Below, piece by piece: positions 24,018 through 32,632 of a stretch of DNA of 64,000 bases. The stretch comes from Persicitalea sp963716085 (GTDB lineage: Bacteria > Bacteroidota > Bacteroidia > Cytophagales > Spirosomataceae), in assembly GCA_963716085.1 (NCBI GenBank), contig OY970288.1, forward strand, positions 5,270,001-5,334,000, written 5' to 3'. The position numbers and the translations under genes are program-made. Numbering within the stretch: the first letter of the stretch is position 1; every line of letters begins with the position of its first letter. The notes beneath the pieces were generated by a model. It saw only the letters and a list, made by a program, of their open reading frames with translations. It had not been told where the DNA came from and made no database searches.

Positions 24018-25424
24018 CTATTTTCTAAAAATCCAGATCATCGCTCCCATCAGAAAGACCACGACCGCATTGGTTAGGTTTCGGATGATTTTCTGGTAGT
24101 CAACATAGGTGATATCAGTTTCGAGTTCGCCAATATCTCCATAAACCGGATCCACACCATCCCCTGACAAGGCAGCAGACTGTAAATTTTCGCCCGCGAC
24201 CTCTACCGTCTCGGACGATTGCAATGTGTCGTACTTCGCAGTGGCCGGGTCAAAATAAATCCATTGAAAAAATCTGCTCAGTTTAAAATTACCCTTTTGC
24301 CGCGCTACGATGTAGTAGTCGAAGGTCTTTTCCCCGCTGACCCTCTCGTAACTACGCTGAACGGTTTGACTGACGTCGGGAGGATAAAAATCAAAAACTT
24401 CGCTATCGACCGCCTCGGGTCGTGTGATGGTTGCGATATTGCCATCTCCCAGGATCGTAAACATATATCGCAGACTTTCGCCAGAGTACACCTTACGCCT
24501 GGTCAATTTTTCGGTTAGTTGGTAATTCCCCACCGCAATTTGATCCTTTTGGGGATGGGGCGGTAGGGGTTTGACGAGCACCCGTGCCGGACGCGTGTAA
24601 AAGCTCTCCACTTTTCTATTCTTCTGTCCATTGGAGAGCGGCTCTATCAGCAACATATCCAGTTGCACGGACGGGAAATAAACAGACTGTAATGTTATCG
24701 GGAAAAATACCGCTTGGTACATTTGGTACTCGGTGAATTTTTTGCCGCCAATACTGACTTCCCGCTGGATAATCTCCTCAATACCTACGTTTTCTTCCCA
24801 ACATGTCGCGGGCCGGATTTTTTTCAGGATACTTTGTAATTGGGCATCCAGCCGATAAAACTCCATTTCGATGGGAGCACTTTTGGCTACGTACAAAGCC
24901 AACCGGACCGAAAAACCCTCCCGGACGTACACAATTGACTTTGAAACCTTTACCGATAAAAATATGCTTCCACTGGCCAGGTCGTCCACGGATGAAATTA
25001 TTTCTTCCCCATCATCGAAATTTCCAGTAGAAACCAGCTCACCTTCGGCTTTACTAATGGTAAGGGTTACTCCCTCGGACTTTATCCTGGTGCCGTCCAC
25101 CAGGATTTCAAAAGGAGTCAGGACGAATTTACCCTCCTGTTTTGCAAAGTATTGTTGACTGATCGTTTGAATCAGGACTGTCTTGCCATTCACTACGTTG
25201 GAAGTGCTGGTTGCAGAAGCACTCCTTTTTTCGAGTCCCGGTAATTCGGGAAACTGTACGGAAGGACGGTTCGTGCTGTTACGAATTATCACCGATGCAA
25301 TGAAAGGTTGGCCTAGAACCAAGTCGTTTTCGCCTACCTCCACACTGACGCTCTTCTCAGCTGGCTGCTGCGCCATCAAGGGGTAAAAGCCTGAAATTAG
25401 TACTAAGAGCATATACGCTTTCAT
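24018..25424 (-). CDS. batD: BatD-like oxygen-tolerance protein
   Basis: A 468-residue BatD family protein. ATG 25424 begins a signal peptide (MKAYMLLVLISGFYPLMAQ). The periplasmic part is a series of Ig-like beta domains. Typical features are SVEVGENDLVLGQPFIASVII near the N-terminus, TISQQYFAKQEGKFVLTPF near residue 90 and KLTRRKVYSGESLRYMFTI near 300. A single C-terminal transmembrane helix closes the chain (VVVFLMGAMIWIFRK). In Bacteroides the Bat proteins, with MoxR and von Willebrand-type partners, affect aerotolerance. Those partners are not in this window, so this is an isolated batD. It sits six bases from aroC. Confidence 0.75.
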   Translation of the reverse strand: MKAYMLLVLISGFYPLMAQQPAEKSVSVEVGENDLVLGQPFIASVIIRNSTNRPSVQFPELPGLEKRSASATSTSNVVNGKTVLIQTISQQYFAKQEGKFVLTPFEILVDGTRIKSEGVTLTISKAEGELVSTGNFDDGEEIISSVDDLASGSIFLSVKVSKSIVYVREGFSVRLALYVAKSAPIEMEFYRLDAQLQSILKKIRPATCWEENVGIEEIIQREVSIGGKKFTEYQMYQAVFFPITLQSVYFPSVQLDMLLIEPLSNGQKNRKVESFYTRPARVLVKPLPPHPQKDQIAVGNYQLTEKLTRRKVYSGESLRYMFTILGDGNIATITRPEAVDSEVFDFYPPDVSQTVQRSYERVSGEKTFDYYIVARQKGNFKLSRFFQWIYFDPATAKYDTLQSSETVEVAGENLQSAALSGDGVDPVYGDIGELETDITYVDYQKIIRNLTNAVVVFLMGAMIWIFRK

Positions 25425-25522
25425 TCGACTGCGGCGTTCTATAATCTGGAACAATATCAGGTTCTACTAATTATGATGTCCCCGTTTTCTTAAAATCCTA
25501 AACCCCAAAACTAAGTAATACT

Positions 25523-25729
25523 ATGGCCTCTATGTTAGAGTATATCAAAATTATTCTGCAAAAAGTCAGTTTCGACCGCAGATTATTCGAAAAGGAACTT
25601 CGCAAAGCCATCAGAATGCTGATGCCTGGTGAGGTCAAGCGATTGAAGATGTGGTGCTACGAGAAGTTTGCTACGGTGCATCAGCCCGTTCTCGATACTT
25701 GCTTCGTAGCGTCCAAACCGATCCTCTGA
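25523..25729 (+). CDS. small conserved-looking basic protein (68 aa)
   Basis: A 68-residue, helix-rich basic protein (MASMLEYIKIILQKVSFD, then LRKAIRMLMPGEVKRLKMWC). I recall similar short proteins in Cytophagales, but I know no function. It has its own terminator 22 bases past the stop and stands alone between minus-strand genes. The first-helix pattern with Leu, Phe and Lys at regular spacing and the single WCY motif make it protein-like. It might be a cytosolic regulator or nucleic-acid binder given its charge, but nothing in the sequence proves this. MASM could also start at the second Met. Confidence 0.65.
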   Translation: MASMLEYIKIILQKVSFDRRLFEKELRKAIRMLMPGEVKRLKMWCYEKFATVHQPVLDTCFVASKPIL

Positions 25730-25750
25730 TCTCTTTCTCGTTTTTATCAA

Positions 25751-25790
25751 AACAGCGAAGGCCCCGGAAAATTCCGGGGCCTTCGCTGTT
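25751..25790. terminator. Strong bidirectional terminator
   Basis: The 19-base perfect arms AACAGCGAAGGCCCCGGAA (25751-25769) and its complement (25772-25790) have a two-base tip and flanking A/T. It terminates the 68-aa gene from the left and the TPR-TonB operon from the right. Confidence 0.92.
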
Positions 25791-25809
25791 TTCTGTTATT
25801 CAAATCTGC

Positions 25810-27615
25810 TTACTTACTGCTGCCTTTTTTGGGCGCAGGTGCCGTACCATCAGTGGGTACCGGCTCATTCAAATTAAGCGCCTGCTTGGCAGTGGCATTG
25901 TCAGGATCAACCTTTAACAATTTTTCCCAGTAAGTCTTAGCCTTCTCTTCATCCTGCCCTACCGTTTGGTAATAGAGCGCAAGGTAGCTGTAAGGCTGCT
26001 TCAAGTACCTTTCCAAACCACCTTCTTTTTCTGCCAGCTCGGTGAACTTCTCATAGTAAGGCAATGAAATACCGGCATCCAGGTTAGCCTGTGGACCATA
26101 AGCGTTATAAAGCGAGGTAGCACGCTGCAAATAGCTGTAAGGCCATTCGGGTAGTTTCTTAGAGGTGAACGAAAACAATGAGTCAGCTTTGAGGTAGTAT
26201 TCCTTCTTCTTAGCCGCCAAAGTCTCACCATCCAAGCCTACCATAGACTTGGGCATTTTGGTCACTTCCAGCGAATCAAATTTTCCGGTAGAATCAGGGA
26301 GGGCGATGTTGCTTGCTACATAAGAGTAAGCCGTACCCGCCTGATAGTAGTCGTTTCCGTTAGCCTTGGCAGTATCCATGGCAATGCCTTTGTCGAAGGC
26401 AGCACCTGCCTTAAGATATTCCTTATTCTTCAGATAGAGGTTAGCGATTTCCTTGTAGGTCGTTGCCGATTCTGCGATGTTGGTATCGAGGTCAGCTCCT
26501 TTCATAAGTGCCTCAATACCTGCCTCCGTGTACTCACCTTCGGTCGCCATTTTATTGTAAGCACGACCTAAGTACTTGTAATCCTCCGGTACCAGGGTAC
26601 GGAAATTTCCGTCTTCATCCTTGGTGGTAGGAGCCACCTTGATAAACTCTTCAAGGTTTGTGATGGCATTCTCCATATTGTTGGTCTTGTAGTAAGACCA
26701 ACCGTACATTCTCTTCAAAATTGGGTTGTCGATTTTTCCTTTGATGCTGTCAAGAAGTTCAAGTGAACGGCTGTAATCATCGGCTACGAAGGCAAACTGT
26801 GCGGCGCGAAGTACCGTTTCAGGATCTTTGTCCCCACTCTTCTGGATATATAGGTCAAAGTTCTCAGCTGCCCGCTTGTATTGACGAGCGAGATAGTACA
26901 ACTCAGCCAAGCGCTTGTACGCAGGTGCGTAGTCAGGATTCTTTTCAATGGCCTTCTTATAAAAGTCTAAGGCCAGATTATAATTTTTACCGCGCAGGTA
27001 GATTTGACCGATGCGGTCGTTTGCCACTGCGTAGTTAGGACGGGCAGATAGCGCGTATTCGTAAGCCGTAACCGCCTGTCCGCCTTCATTTTTCTTAGAG
27101 AGAATATCGCCCTTCACAATGTAAGCATCGGCTAGGGTGTTATCCTTCTTCGTAGCTTCATCAATCAAACGAATCGCCTCGGCGGGATCACTGGTTTTAT
27201 CGAACAACGACCACGCTTCTCCAGCCCGATAAAGAACATTGGCATCCTTACCCCGCGATTTCTTGACGGCGTAGTCGATCATTTCCTTGCCTTTCTCACG
27301 ATTGCCACGGCCCAACTCCACCATGGCCATACCTATCTGATTGATATAGCTTTTGTCTTCAATGGCAAGACCTTTTTCAAAGGCCTTTTGGGCCTCGTCC
27401 AACTTATTCTGTCGGACGTAGTAATATCCGAGATTGAAATTACTCTCTTCGGTAGAACTGGTTTCTGCCAGGTTCCTAAAAATTTTTCCTGCTTCTTCCG
27501 CATTATTCGTATTGAGTTGGTCGAAGCCTTCCTGAGCCGTTTGTGCTAGGCTAAATGCCGTTGCAAACAAACCAAATGCCAGGGTGGTAATTGATTTTTT
27601 GAGCTTGTTATTCAT
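25810..27615 (-). CDS. exported tetratricopeptide-repeat protein
   Basis: A 601-residue protein with a signal peptide (cleavage near residue 25, SLAQ) and tetratricopeptide repeats over most of its length. Clear units include NFNLGYYYVRQNKLDEAQKA near residue 58, ALDFYKKAIEKNPDYAPAYK near 208 and a last one around 555 (YWEKLLKVDPDNATAKQAL). It ends in a short basic tail (APKKGSSK). TPR proteins scaffold complexes in the periplasm. It is the last gene of the minus-strand ExbB-ExbD-ExbD-TonB-PstS set, although a -7-like element in the 80-base gap suggests its own promoter too. The partner is unknown. Confidence 0.88.
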   Translation of the reverse strand: MNNKLKKSITTLAFGLFATAFSLAQTAQEGFDQLNTNNAEEAGKIFRNLAETSSTEESNFNLGYYYVRQNKLDEAQKAFEKGLAIEDKSYINQIGMAMVELGRGNREKGKEMIDYAVKKSRGKDANVLYRAGEAWSLFDKTSDPAEAIRLIDEATKKDNTLADAYIVKGDILSKKNEGGQAVTAYEYALSARPNYAVANDRIGQIYLRGKNYNLALDFYKKAIEKNPDYAPAYKRLAELYYLARQYKRAAENFDLYIQKSGDKDPETVLRAAQFAFVADDYSRSLELLDSIKGKIDNPILKRMYGWSYYKTNNMENAITNLEEFIKVAPTTKDEDGNFRTLVPEDYKYLGRAYNKMATEGEYTEAGIEALMKGADLDTNIAESATTYKEIANLYLKNKEYLKAGAAFDKGIAMDTAKANGNDYYQAGTAYSYVASNIALPDSTGKFDSLEVTKMPKSMVGLDGETLAAKKKEYYLKADSLFSFTSKKLPEWPYSYLQRATSLYNAYGPQANLDAGISLPYYEKFTELAEKEGGLERYLKQPYSYLALYYQTVGQDEEKAKTYWEKLLKVDPDNATAKQALNLNEPVPTDGTAPAPKKGSSK

Positions 27616-27669
27616 TTCTTAATCAGTTTGAATAAGAGATTAAAATTGGGTTGTATTGAAAACAGGTTC

Positions 27670-27677
27670 CAAAGATA
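27670..27677 (-). promoter_or_regulatory. Putative -7 element for the TPR gene
   Basis: CAAAGATA reads TATCTTTG on the minus strand, a perfect match to TAnnTTTG, 55 bases upstream of the TPR start. No TTG at the ideal spacing is visible, so it is a half-site call. Confidence 0.4.
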
Positions 27678-27695
27678 ACAAATTGCGACCCAAGT

Positions 27696-28655
27696 CTAAA
27701 AATTTTGTTTGGTCTGCAATTCTATGTCTCTGGGGTACGGTATAATGGGAACGAGTCCCAGTTTCTCGATCACGAGTCCGCCTACGTCGCGAGCGATGTA
27801 TGTCATTAAGCCACCGCCTAATCCCGAATGTCCCTCTCTGCTTATAATATAAATAAATCGGGCCAAAGGATAATTCCCCTCTCGGAGATCACGTTGGAAA
27901 GGTTGGGCGTAGTCGTTGATGGATTTTGGATCTTCTTTCTCTGAGACACCCATTACCCGCATATTTCTTGATAATTCGTCAGTAAGAGTCGCATCCCCAT
28001 CACTGATCCAACTCACACCGATAAATCCAATTGAGGAACGATTCTCGCGGACATGCTTGATTACGTTTTCGTTGGAATTGGCTGTGTAAATCGGCAACTT
28101 AGTGACATCCTTCACGCCGAATCGTTTAAGCATGAATCCCAGATTGCTGGAATTGGCATTGTCAAATACCAGCGTAATCGGTCCTGACTGGCTGCTATTT
28201 CCTTTCAACTGAGACCAATCTTTGATTCGACCCGAAAATATACCCTCCAATTCCCGAATCGTGATAAGACTATCCTTATTGGACAGGCCGGTAATGAGCG
28301 CAATACCATCGATAGCGATTTTCTGCTCAGTCAACTTACCGGACTGTTGTTTGATGATGTCTCGCTCGTTCTGATTGGCTTCACGACTCGTGAATGCCAA
28401 GCGGGAACTATCTTGTAAAAGAGCAAGTAAAGCTTTCTGTTCGGGAACGAAGGTCACGTTGAAATGCGCATCGGGATAGATGCCCTCGTAGGCCTGCGTC
28501 AAAGAGTTGACGAGCGGGCGAAAGGACTCATCAGCACTGACGTTGATTTCTCCCCTCCGGGGGTTATCCAGGTTATTGGACGTACATCCGTACCAGATCA
28601 TTCCGCCGACGATTACCAGCGCCATTCCCCACAATTCCTTTTTTCTCACAGTCAT
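27696..28655 (-). CDS. PstS-like phosphate-binding lipoprotein
   Basis: A 319-residue PBP_like substrate-binding protein (PstS family). ATG 28655 gives a signal with a lipobox-like end, IWYGC, so it is probably lipid-anchored. The mature part shows GEINVSADESFRPLVNSLTQ, SSRLAFTSREANQNER near residue 105, IDGIALITGLSN near 135, EGIFSGRIKDWSQLKG near 160 and SSIGFIGVSWISDGD near 225, all typical of PstS. No PstC/PstA/PstB genes are present. Instead it lies in an operon with ExbB, ExbD, ExbD and TonB. It may therefore serve as a sensor or accessory of the TonB system rather than of an ABC importer. That role is inference. Confidence 0.82.
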   Translation of the reverse strand: MTVRKKELWGMALVIVGGMIWYGCTSNNLDNPRRGEINVSADESFRPLVNSLTQAYEGIYPDAHFNVTFVPEQKALLALLQDSSRLAFTSREANQNERDIIKQQSGKLTEQKIAIDGIALITGLSNKDSLITIRELEGIFSGRIKDWSQLKGNSSQSGPITLVFDNANSSNLGFMLKRFGVKDVTKLPIYTANSNENVIKHVRENRSSIGFIGVSWISDGDATLTDELSRNMRVMGVSEKEDPKSINDYAQPFQRDLREGNYPLARFIYIISREGHSGLGGGLMTYIARDVGGLVIEKLGLVPIIPYPRDIELQTKQNF

Positions 28656-28659
28656 CGAC

Positions 28660-28872
28660 TTAGTTACGTCTGAATTCCCTGGCCCGGTAACCTCGGTAAA
28701 TCCCGTAGGCAATCAGAGCCACCGCAAAAATATAGCGATATACGCTACCCGCTGGCAAGAAGCTAAAAGACAAGGAGGAGGCAATCAGATAGATGCCTCC
28801 TCCTACGTAAACCAGAGCCATGAACATCGAGGTGTAAAAAGGTAGCTCCTGATGCAATGGTCTTCTTTTCAT
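28660..28872 (-). CDS. small two-helix membrane protein
   Basis: A 70-residue protein with two transmembrane helices (about residues 13-33 and 42-60) and a basic C-terminus ending RAREFRRN. It lies between tonB (eight bases upstream) and the PstS-like gene (four bases downstream), so it is translated as part of the operon. No family is recognised. Small membrane partners are common in Exb/Tol complexes, so an accessory subunit is possible, but this is inference from position. The tight spacing and membrane topology are the evidence that it is a real gene. Confidence 0.7.
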   Translation of the reverse strand: MKRRPLHQELPFYTSMFMALVYVGGGIYLIASSLSFSFLPAGSVYRYIFAVALIAYGIYRGYRAREFRRN

Positions 28873-28880
28873 GCGTTGTC

Positions 28881-29702
28881 TTACTCGAGTTGGAAACTAA
28901 TGGGTAGGTTGTACTTCACACGTACCGGACGTCCCGACTGCTTGCCTGGCTTCCACTTGGGCATGGTTTTCACTACCCGCATGGCTTCCTCATCACAGCC
29001 AAAGCCTAGTCCTTTCAGTACGGCTACATCCTGTATACTTCCGTCGGTATTTACCACGAAAGTAAGGAACACCTTGCCCGATACGTTGGCCCGTGAGGCC
29101 GCTGCCGGGTACTTTATGTTTTTGCCAAGAAACTTGTACATCTCCTGGATTCCACCCGGAAACTCGGGTTGCTGTTCCACCACAGTAAAGATCTGCTCTT
29201 CTACCTTAGCTTCAACAACAGTACCTTTGCTTGGCGCGGCAACTTGCTCGGGGGCAATAATGATCTCCTGAGCATTGAGGTCACCTTCCTGAGTTTTGGA
29301 AGCCGCAACGGCAACTTCCAACTTCTCGACGGTGGGAGGCGGAGTCTCGATGGGTACTTCTTCATCCTTCTTTACTTCCGGTGGCAGAAACTTTACAGTT
29401 TCAACCTTGGGTTGCTCGACGGGTGGCGGTGGCGGCGGTGGCGGCTCAGCGGGGTCGATGGGCGGCGGTGGAAGATTCATCAAATCCACATTCACCATTA
29501 CTTCTTCCGCTGCGTCTTCGCTCAGGAACTTATCAGCCAGCATCGGGGCAAGCATTGCCAAAATAAAAATGACGGCACCAATCAGCGTAGAGCGGTTAAC
29601 CACCCCGCGATACTCCTGGCGTAAAGGATACGCACCGTACGCCTTGTTGCGGTTCTCGAACACTATATCGTCGAGGGTCGCGTTCGGGCTTAATTCTGCC
29701 AT
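28881..29702 (-). CDS. tonB: energy transducer TonB
   Basis: A 273-residue TonB protein that links the ExbB-ExbD motor in the inner membrane to outer-membrane receptors. I chose ATG 29702 (MAELSPN) because it begins the conserved cytoplasmic motif FENRNKAYGAYPLR at about residues 16-29, typical of Bacteroidota TonB. A transmembrane helix follows near residues 42-60. A proline-rich spacer (PPPPIDPAEPPPPPPPPVEQ) near 82-101 spans the periplasm, and the TonB C-terminal domain covers about 180-273 (EFPGGIQEMYKFLGKNIKYP, then the end ISFQLE). It follows the two exbD genes and precedes the small membrane protein. Confidence 0.93.
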   Translation of the reverse strand: MAELSPNATLDDIVFENRNKAYGAYPLRQEYRGVVNRSTLIGAVIFILAMLAPMLADKFLSEDAAEEVMVNVDLMNLPPPPIDPAEPPPPPPPPVEQPKVETVKFLPPEVKKDEEVPIETPPPTVEKLEVAVAASKTQEGDLNAQEIIIAPEQVAAPSKGTVVEAKVEEQIFTVVEQQPEFPGGIQEMYKFLGKNIKYPAAASRANVSGKVFLTFVVNTDGSIQDVAVLKGLGFGCDEEAMRVVKTMPKWKPGKQSGRPVRVKYNLPISFQLE

Positions 29703-29739
29703 GGCGTTCTGTTTTAAATTAATAAATTGAAAAATTAAA

Positions 29740-30327
29740 TTATTCGTCTCCTGGCTCCGGCTTAACCCGGTCACCCAAAAGTTCTATCTCCGAATCCGAG
29801 AGGAAGTCCACCATAGCATACCGTTTGGTTCGCGTAATGGCCATCTCGTCGAGAATGTCTACCACGTTCTTGTAAGTGGATACGACTGTCGGCTTGATAA
29901 CCACCACGAAGGGCAGGTTGCCTTCCTCGTCTTTCTCGAATGCGGAATTGACCCGCTTTTGCGCCTTGAAGATCGCGGTGCGGAGTTCAGGTCCGAAACT
30001 GACTTTCTGAAGCTCATCCGGTGCCTTATCGTCGTTTGAAGCAATCCCGTCCAGCAAAAACACGTCGTCGTTGCGTCCCAGGAACACGGTTAGCACTTTC
30101 GACGCTTTCAAAGGCTCGGTTTCCTGAATCTCTTGATCTTCCTGCTTATCAGGAACGGTCAGTGTCATGGAGGTTGGCTTGCTCAGCGTTGTGGCCAGCA
30201 TAAAAAAGGTAATGAGCAGGAAACCCAAGTCTACCATCGGTGTCATGTCGACACGGGTGGACATTTTTTTGGCCCTTACTTTGCCATCACCTTTGGCTTT
30301 ACCACCTGATTCTACTATTTCTGCCAT
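29740..30327 (-). CDS. exbD: biopolymer transporter ExbD (second copy)
   Basis: A 195-residue ExbD/TolR family protein, one subunit of the proton-driven ExbB-ExbD motor energising TonB. The cytoplasmic tail is followed by the hallmark TRVDMTPMVDLGFLLITFFM at residues 24-43, with the proton-relaying Asp in MVDLGFLL. The periplasmic part (about 50-195) is longer and more charged than in E. coli ExbD, ending SDSEIELLGDRVKPEPGDE. It is 37 bases upstream of tonB and 32 bases downstream of the first exbD. Two different ExbD copies in one operon is common in Bacteroidota. Confidence 0.93.
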   Translation of the reverse strand: MAEIVESGGKAKGDGKVRAKKMSTRVDMTPMVDLGFLLITFFMLATTLSKPTSMTLTVPDKQEDQEIQETEPLKASKVLTVFLGRNDDVFLLDGIASNDDKAPDELQKVSFGPELRTAIFKAQKRVNSAFEKDEEGNLPFVVVIKPTVVSTYKNVVDILDEMAITRTKRYAMVDFLSDSEIELLGDRVKPEPGDE

Positions 30328-30359
30328 CTTACTTGATGTTTAGGGGTAAATACAAATGA

Positions 30360-30983
30360 TTATTCGCCATCGGGAGACCAACCCGCAGGCGGAGCCTCTG
30401 AGTCGGTAACCAGATTGAACCGGTTGATATTTTGCGACTGAAGATTCGCCAGCACGTTTTTAAACGTAGGAAACTTGGCTGAATTATCTCCCTTAATCGC
30501 AATTCGAAGTTGAGAGTTAGCTTTCCGAGCGGCATACACCCAGTCGGCCAGTTCACTCACCCCGGTCGAATCCGTCGGAATACCCGGCTGCTTCACCGTT
30601 CCCATTTCGGGACCGGGCAAATCAAGCCATCCTTTCAACTGCGCTAGCGGGAATCCGAAACTTGCCTGATTGGAAAATTTCTGCTTCTGCGCGTCTGTGA
30701 AACTCAAACCCTTGTTCTCAGCGATATTCTCCAACATCCTGATGCGGTCGGGTTGCGCGTCGACACCGAAAAACACTTCGCCTTCGTTGCCGATGCTTAT
30801 CATTAGGATATTATCATCGGGCACTTTGATGGCGGAGATGGACGATGGTGTGTCAATCTCGGCAGCCTCCTGCGACTTGAACGTGGCGGTCATGATGAAG
30901 AACGTGAGCAGTAGGAAAGCTACGTCCGTCATCGCCGTCATGTCCGTGGTAGGCGGATGCTTCTTTGGTCTTACTTTTGCCAT
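30360..30983 (-). CDS. exbD: biopolymer transporter ExbD (first copy)
   Basis: A 207-residue ExbD/TolR family protein. The short basic tail (MAKVRPKKHPPTTDMTAM) leads into TDVAFLLLTFFIMTATF at residues 19-35, the single membrane helix with the essential Asp at position 20. The large periplasmic region holds KVPDDNILMISIGNEGEVFF near 48 and RKANSQLRIAIKGDNSAKF near 160, which matches the Asp-binding fold of ExbD. It follows exbB after 105 bases, across a hairpin that might act as an attenuator. It is followed by the second exbD after 32 bases. The two copies differ enough that they probably form heteromers. Confidence 0.92.
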   Translation of the reverse strand: MAKVRPKKHPPTTDMTAMTDVAFLLLTFFIMTATFKSQEAAEIDTPSSISAIKVPDDNILMISIGNEGEVFFGVDAQPDRIRMLENIAENKGLSFTDAQKQKFSNQASFGFPLAQLKGWLDLPGPEMGTVKQPGIPTDSTGVSELADWVYAARKANSQLRIAIKGDNSAKFPTFKNVLANLQSQNINRFNLVTDSEAPPAGWSPDGE

Positions 30984-31027
30984 GGCAATGTATAAGTTTT
31001 TTTAATATTAACGAAACAATACTATCG

Positions 31028-31079
31028 ATTATTTTGATAAATTTCAAAATAATCAGGCGGTTCAACCAAGAACCGCCTG
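31028..31079 (-). terminator. Two adjacent hairpins between exbB and exbD (possible attenuator)
   Basis: On the minus strand, right after exbB, CAGGCGGTT/AACCGCCTG (31054-31062 with 31071-31079) forms a nine-pair stem with an eight-base loop, followed by ATTATTTT. A second hairpin, ATTATTTTGA/TCAAAATAAT (31028-31037 with 31044-31053), follows directly. Transcription must continue to exbD, so partial termination or mRNA processing that favours exbB is likely. Confidence 0.6.
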
Positions 31080-31088
31080 AAAATCAAA

Positions 31089-31928
31089 TCAATAGTGGGC
31101 AGCAAAATTCTGCTGGATGCTCATGCTGATTTCGTCGATGCTGTACGTCAGATCATCTACCTTACTGTTCAGATAAGCATAGGAGATCGTCGCGATGGCC
31201 GCAGTACCGATACCCAGACCCGTGTTAATCAGGGCCTCGGAGATACCCGTTGCCAATGCAGCCGAGTCAGGAGAACCGGAAGCTCCCAGGGCAGCGAATG
31301 CCTTGATCATTCCGATTACCGTTCCAAGCAGGGCGATCAGCGTAGAGGCAGAGGCCAGCGTGGCGATGATCGTCAGGTTCTTTTGCAGCATGGGCATTTC
31401 GAGCGTCGTAGCTTCCTCGATCTCTTTCGAGAGGGCAGCCATTTTCTGCTCCTTGTCCATGATGGTGTCGGTGGTCAGTACTTTGTACTTTTCCAGACCC
31501 GTGCGGATTACATTACCGACTGAGCCTTTCTGCTTGTCACACTCACGGATGGCCTCATCGACCTGGTTGCGGTCCAGCAGACCCCGTACTTTGCGTACGA
31601 AAGCATTTACGTCAGAGGTTCCGCTGGCTTTGCCCAGCGTAATCATGCGCTCGATTGTATAGACCAATACGATCAGAAAGCAAGTCATCAAAATAGGAAC
31701 GATGGGACCTCCCTTATATACGATACCGTAGTAGTCGCCGGGCATGGGTCCTTTTTCGTGGTCACCATCGATGAAGTGTTCGGGGGCGCCCAGCACGAAC
31801 ATGTAAATCGCCAGTGCAACGGCGAACAATACCGGGATGACCCAGGCTGGGTTCAATCCTCCTCCTTTTCCTTTCGCTTTGGGTGCTGCGGCAACTTTAG
31901 GTGCCGGGGTCGTAGCTTTCTTTTCCAT
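31089..31928 (-). CDS. exbB: MotA/TolQ/ExbB proton channel protein
   Basis: A 279-residue ExbB-type proton channel subunit. The N-terminal 40 residues are a Lys/Ala/Pro-rich cytoplasmic tail. Helix 1 is at about 30-48, helix 2 near 78-95 (IVPILMTCFLIVLVYTIERM), and the conserved helix pair near 183-245 contains MLQKNLTIIATLASASTLIAL, GLLGTVIGMIKAF-like sequence (LLGTVIGMIKAFAALG) and GIGTAAIATISYAYL. These features match ExbB/TolQ family signatures. It opens the operon. Upstream, a TTG 23 bases before a perfect TACTTTTG form a convincing promoter, leaving a leader of about 110 bases. Confidence 0.92.
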   Translation of the reverse strand: MEKKATTPAPKVAAAPKAKGKGGGLNPAWVIPVLFAVALAIYMFVLGAPEHFIDGDHEKGPMPGDYYGIVYKGGPIVPILMTCFLIVLVYTIERMITLGKASGTSDVNAFVRKVRGLLDRNQVDEAIRECDKQKGSVGNVIRTGLEKYKVLTTDTIMDKEQKMAALSKEIEEATTLEMPMLQKNLTIIATLASASTLIALLGTVIGMIKAFAALGASGSPDSAALATGISEALINTGLGIGTAAIATISYAYLNSKVDDLTYSIDEISMSIQQNFAAHY

Positions 31929-32044
31929 TAGACTTGTTTTTAAAGAGTTAATTGAGGTTTTGGTTACTAATTAGATAAAAAATTTTGAATAAGGGGTGTT
32001 TGGTAAAACAATCTTTCGATTTAAGGGTGAAACAATGGACAAGG

Positions 32045-32078
32045 CAAAAGTATGGGTTTTCCTTTTAATATTCCACAA
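32045..32078 (-). promoter_or_regulatory. Promoter of the exbB operon
   Basis: Read on the minus strand: TTG at 32078-32076, 23 bases of spacer, then TACTTTTG at 32052-32045, a perfect TAnnTTTG -7 element. Start of transcription is expected near 32038, about 110 bases before the exbB ATG. Confidence 0.6.
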
Positions 32079-32536
32079 GACGATATTCAGTTTTTTTAAA
32101 AATTTGTTAAAATCCTTCGCCTGAAATAGAACTTTACCAATATCGAGACAAAGCAATAATTACAGTTTTTCTTGTCTAGCTGCTGGAAATTCCATTTTTA
32201 TCTACTTTTAAACGGACGAGTGTTTTGCACTATTTCTGACTTACTCTTTTAGTTTGAGGAAGTTTTTAAACAAACGGGAGCGGAAAAATAGAGTGTTGCC
32301 TGAACAAAAACAAATTTTATTTGGAAGTGCCTCTATACTGGGATTCTGATTTGCCCGGAATCTCATAAAGTCAAAAGTTGCGCGCTTTATACTCACATAT
32401 CTGATAAGTTTGCCTTCCTCCTCGCCCTGGCCTCGATCCAAAGTTGAACACACTCCTCACCCACTGACCACCTCCAATCCTGTTGGGTACTACGAGGTTG
32501 CCCGCACCAAATTCCTTTAATTACTCCGTCACACGT
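32079..32536. other. Intergenic stretch without recognisable gene
   Basis: A+T-rich sequence between the exbB promoter and the promoter of the S10 peptidase gene. A 70-codon frame exists on the minus strand at 32241-32453, but its composition and lack of a start signal give no support. I see no RNA gene or repeat here. Confidence 0.5.
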
Positions 32537-32567
32537 TGCGATTTCACGGTCAAATTTCTACCTTGAA
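32537..32567 (+). promoter_or_regulatory. Putative promoter of the S10 peptidase gene
   Basis: TTG at 32537-32539, a 20-base spacer and TACCTTGA at 32560-32567, a near match to TAnnTTTG. The expected start of transcription is about 60 bases before the ATG at 32633. Confidence 0.45.
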
Positions 32568-32632
32568 AAAAATTTTAGAGCCCCAACAATCACCTCCTGT
32601 ACTGGCTTCCCTTTACCTATTATATTAAGGAC

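Noticed and set aside
32241..32453. A 70-codon minus-strand frame in the exbB-S10 gap
   Set aside because: No start signal, odd composition and no hydrophobic or family motif; it also begins beyond the exbB promoter.
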